Shown here one piece after another: positions 63,011 to 64,000 of a stretch of DNA of 64,000 nucleotides. Position numbers and translations under genes: made by a program. Location of the stretch: NCBI RefSeq assembly GCF_040954645.1, contig NC_092804.1:150731108-150795107 (forward strand), written 5' to 3'. The DNA is from Diabrotica undecimpunctata (taxonomy: Eukaryota; Arthropoda; Insecta; Coleoptera; Chrysomelidae). Positions within the stretch are counted from its first letter, which is position 1. Each line of letters begins with the position of its first letter. The notes under the pieces were generated by a model. The model searched no databases. It had not been told where the DNA came from and was given only the letters and a program-made list of their open reading frames with translations.

Positions 63011-64000
63011 CGAACTTTCTATAAAAAAGACTGATGTATTACTGGGTTGCTATGAAAATTGATGAGTACGATTTTAACCGAAACAAGTCGGTGTGTGTTG
63101 TTTTCAATGAGTCAGATTCTGACTCTCTTTCTACGTGTTGCATTCTCTATTTGTAATACATCATCCGATTGAACCGAAAACAATTCTTTTTTAAAACTTA
63201 ATACTGAGGTTTTTTAAGGGTACATTAAAAAGTTTTAAATTTACACTTTTTGGATTAAAACGGGAGACCAGACACACATAATAATTTTTGTAGAACCACA
63301 GCTCCGAGTGATATGTGTGTTCCAATGGAAGAGTAATGGAGTGGTACTTATCTGACCCCCAAGCTATAATCAACCACCCTTGGAACCATCGCAGGCTGCC
63401 TTCGCAAAATAATTTTAAGTCTAGCTCTAAATTTGTATTTGGTTTTTAAGCTACATCTACATCTGAAATCTACATACTTGGGTAAAAAGTGATATAACAA
63501 ATTAGAAATATAATATAAAAGCTAATATCTGGGGTTATGCATGAAACACGTGGCACATGTGGGGTTATGTAAAAAAAAGTAATAACTTTTTGTACAATAG
63601 CCTAACATTTTATTACTAATTTTTTTAAAACTTTATCCAAAATGGATTTATCAATTTTCAGAATTTTTGATCCTACTAGACCATACTCAGTGGAAAACCT
63701 AAAAGTGTAACCACTTACAAATAAATACAAAAGGGGTTAAATTTTGACTGTTACAATGAAAGTGTGGTTATTAATTACGTCCATATAGTATTTGGAACTA
63801 GCTACCTAGCTACATGATGAGGTCAGATGAGTTTTAAATTACATTGTTCTTCTTCTTATTTCTTCTTGTATGTAGACTTTAAAACCTGTTTCTTCTTTAA
63901 TATTAGCCTCTTAAATTGTTTAAATTATCGCAACATCTTTTTCTTGGTCAGCCAGTAATTCTTCGTCCATTTCGTGACTTACCTCCTATCCTATCCTCTT
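63011..64000. other. No gene seen
   Basis: AT-rich. A doublet GGGGTTATG near 63531 and 63561 and a minus-strand 60-codon frame at 63191-63373 are noted but unsupported. Confidence 0.4.

Noticed and set aside
63840..63890. CTTCTTCTT tracts resembling a minus-strand LINE-a tail
   Set aside because: Neither the GGCAC motif nor any LINE-a coding sequence is attached, so it is probably simple sequence.
1..64000. CRISPR-like arrays, operons, bacterial promoters or ribosome binding sites
   Set aside because: No regularly spaced repeats were seen, and the content is clearly eukaryotic, so bacterial signals were not annotated.

Overview
The window looks like intergenic DNA from an arthropod, most likely an insect. 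The background is very AT-rich, and I found no intact host protein-coding gene. Nearly all recognisable coding sequence comes from transposable elements of kinds common in insects: APE-type LINEs, RNase H-bearing LINEs, an R4/Dong element, a Penelope-like element, mariner/Tc1, piggyBac, hAT and long-TIR DNA elements. There is also one animal-type tRNA-Asp-like sequence. A beetle is plausible, but the sequence alone does not establish that.

Names used here: LINE-a is a family whose C-terminus carries a GIGRK/GRRK..W motif and whose 3' end is a (AAG)n-type tail (copies near 0.75, 8.3, 16.9, 21.4, 28, 58 and 59-60 kb). LINE-b is a second APE-type family (5.5 and 22.3 kb). LINE-c is RTE/BovB-like (31-33.7 kb). 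LINE-d has a gag-like ORF1 and a (GAAA)n tail (45-46.8 kb).

Layout. 0-2 kb: I-type LINE remnant, LINE-a copy, then a short unrecognised coding-like stretch. 2.9-4.7 kb: DNA element with ~520-bp terminal inverted repeats (TIRs) around a cysteine-rich terminal exon. 5.4-7.2 kb: LINE-b copy between 99-bp direct repeats. 7.6-10.5 kb: Penelope-like element split by a LINE-a insertion. 11.1-12.7 kb: second long-TIR element, arms almost identical, again with an orphan C-terminal ORF. 12.75-14.6 kb: jockey-like RT fragment and a dead member of an uncharacterised insect multicopy family. 16.4-17.6 kb: hAT element with a perfect 8-bp target duplication and a LINE-a tail inside. 18.2-20.1 kb: internally deleted I-type LINE. 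21.4-23.3 kb: LINE-a, piggyBac and LINE-b fragments side by side. 24.4-27.7 kb: R4/Dong-type LINE with a 1042-codon open ORF lying between (TAA)n tracts, the only large intact coding sequence. 28.8-31.1 kb: mariner with ~500-bp TIRs. 31.1-34.3 kb: LINE-c and RNase H fragments. 37-41.6 kb: mariner scrap, a fold-back repeat, a (TA)n tract, tRNA-Asp and a THAP-bearing TIR element. 42.5-43.2 kb: mariner. 44-48 kb: piggyBac interrupted by LINE-d and by a MITE. 49-50.3 kb: Tc1. 51.2-52.8 kb: second large piggyBac. 53.5-63 kb: LINE and Tc1 fragments, including a LINE-a copy with a 10-bp target duplication.

The elements do not form a pathway. Their relationship is stratigraphic: nested insertions with visible target-site duplications give relative ages. 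The most informative items are the two long-TIR elements with orphan terminal exons, the 99-bp direct repeats around LINE-b, the open R4/Dong element, and the Penelope/LINE in-frame chimera.
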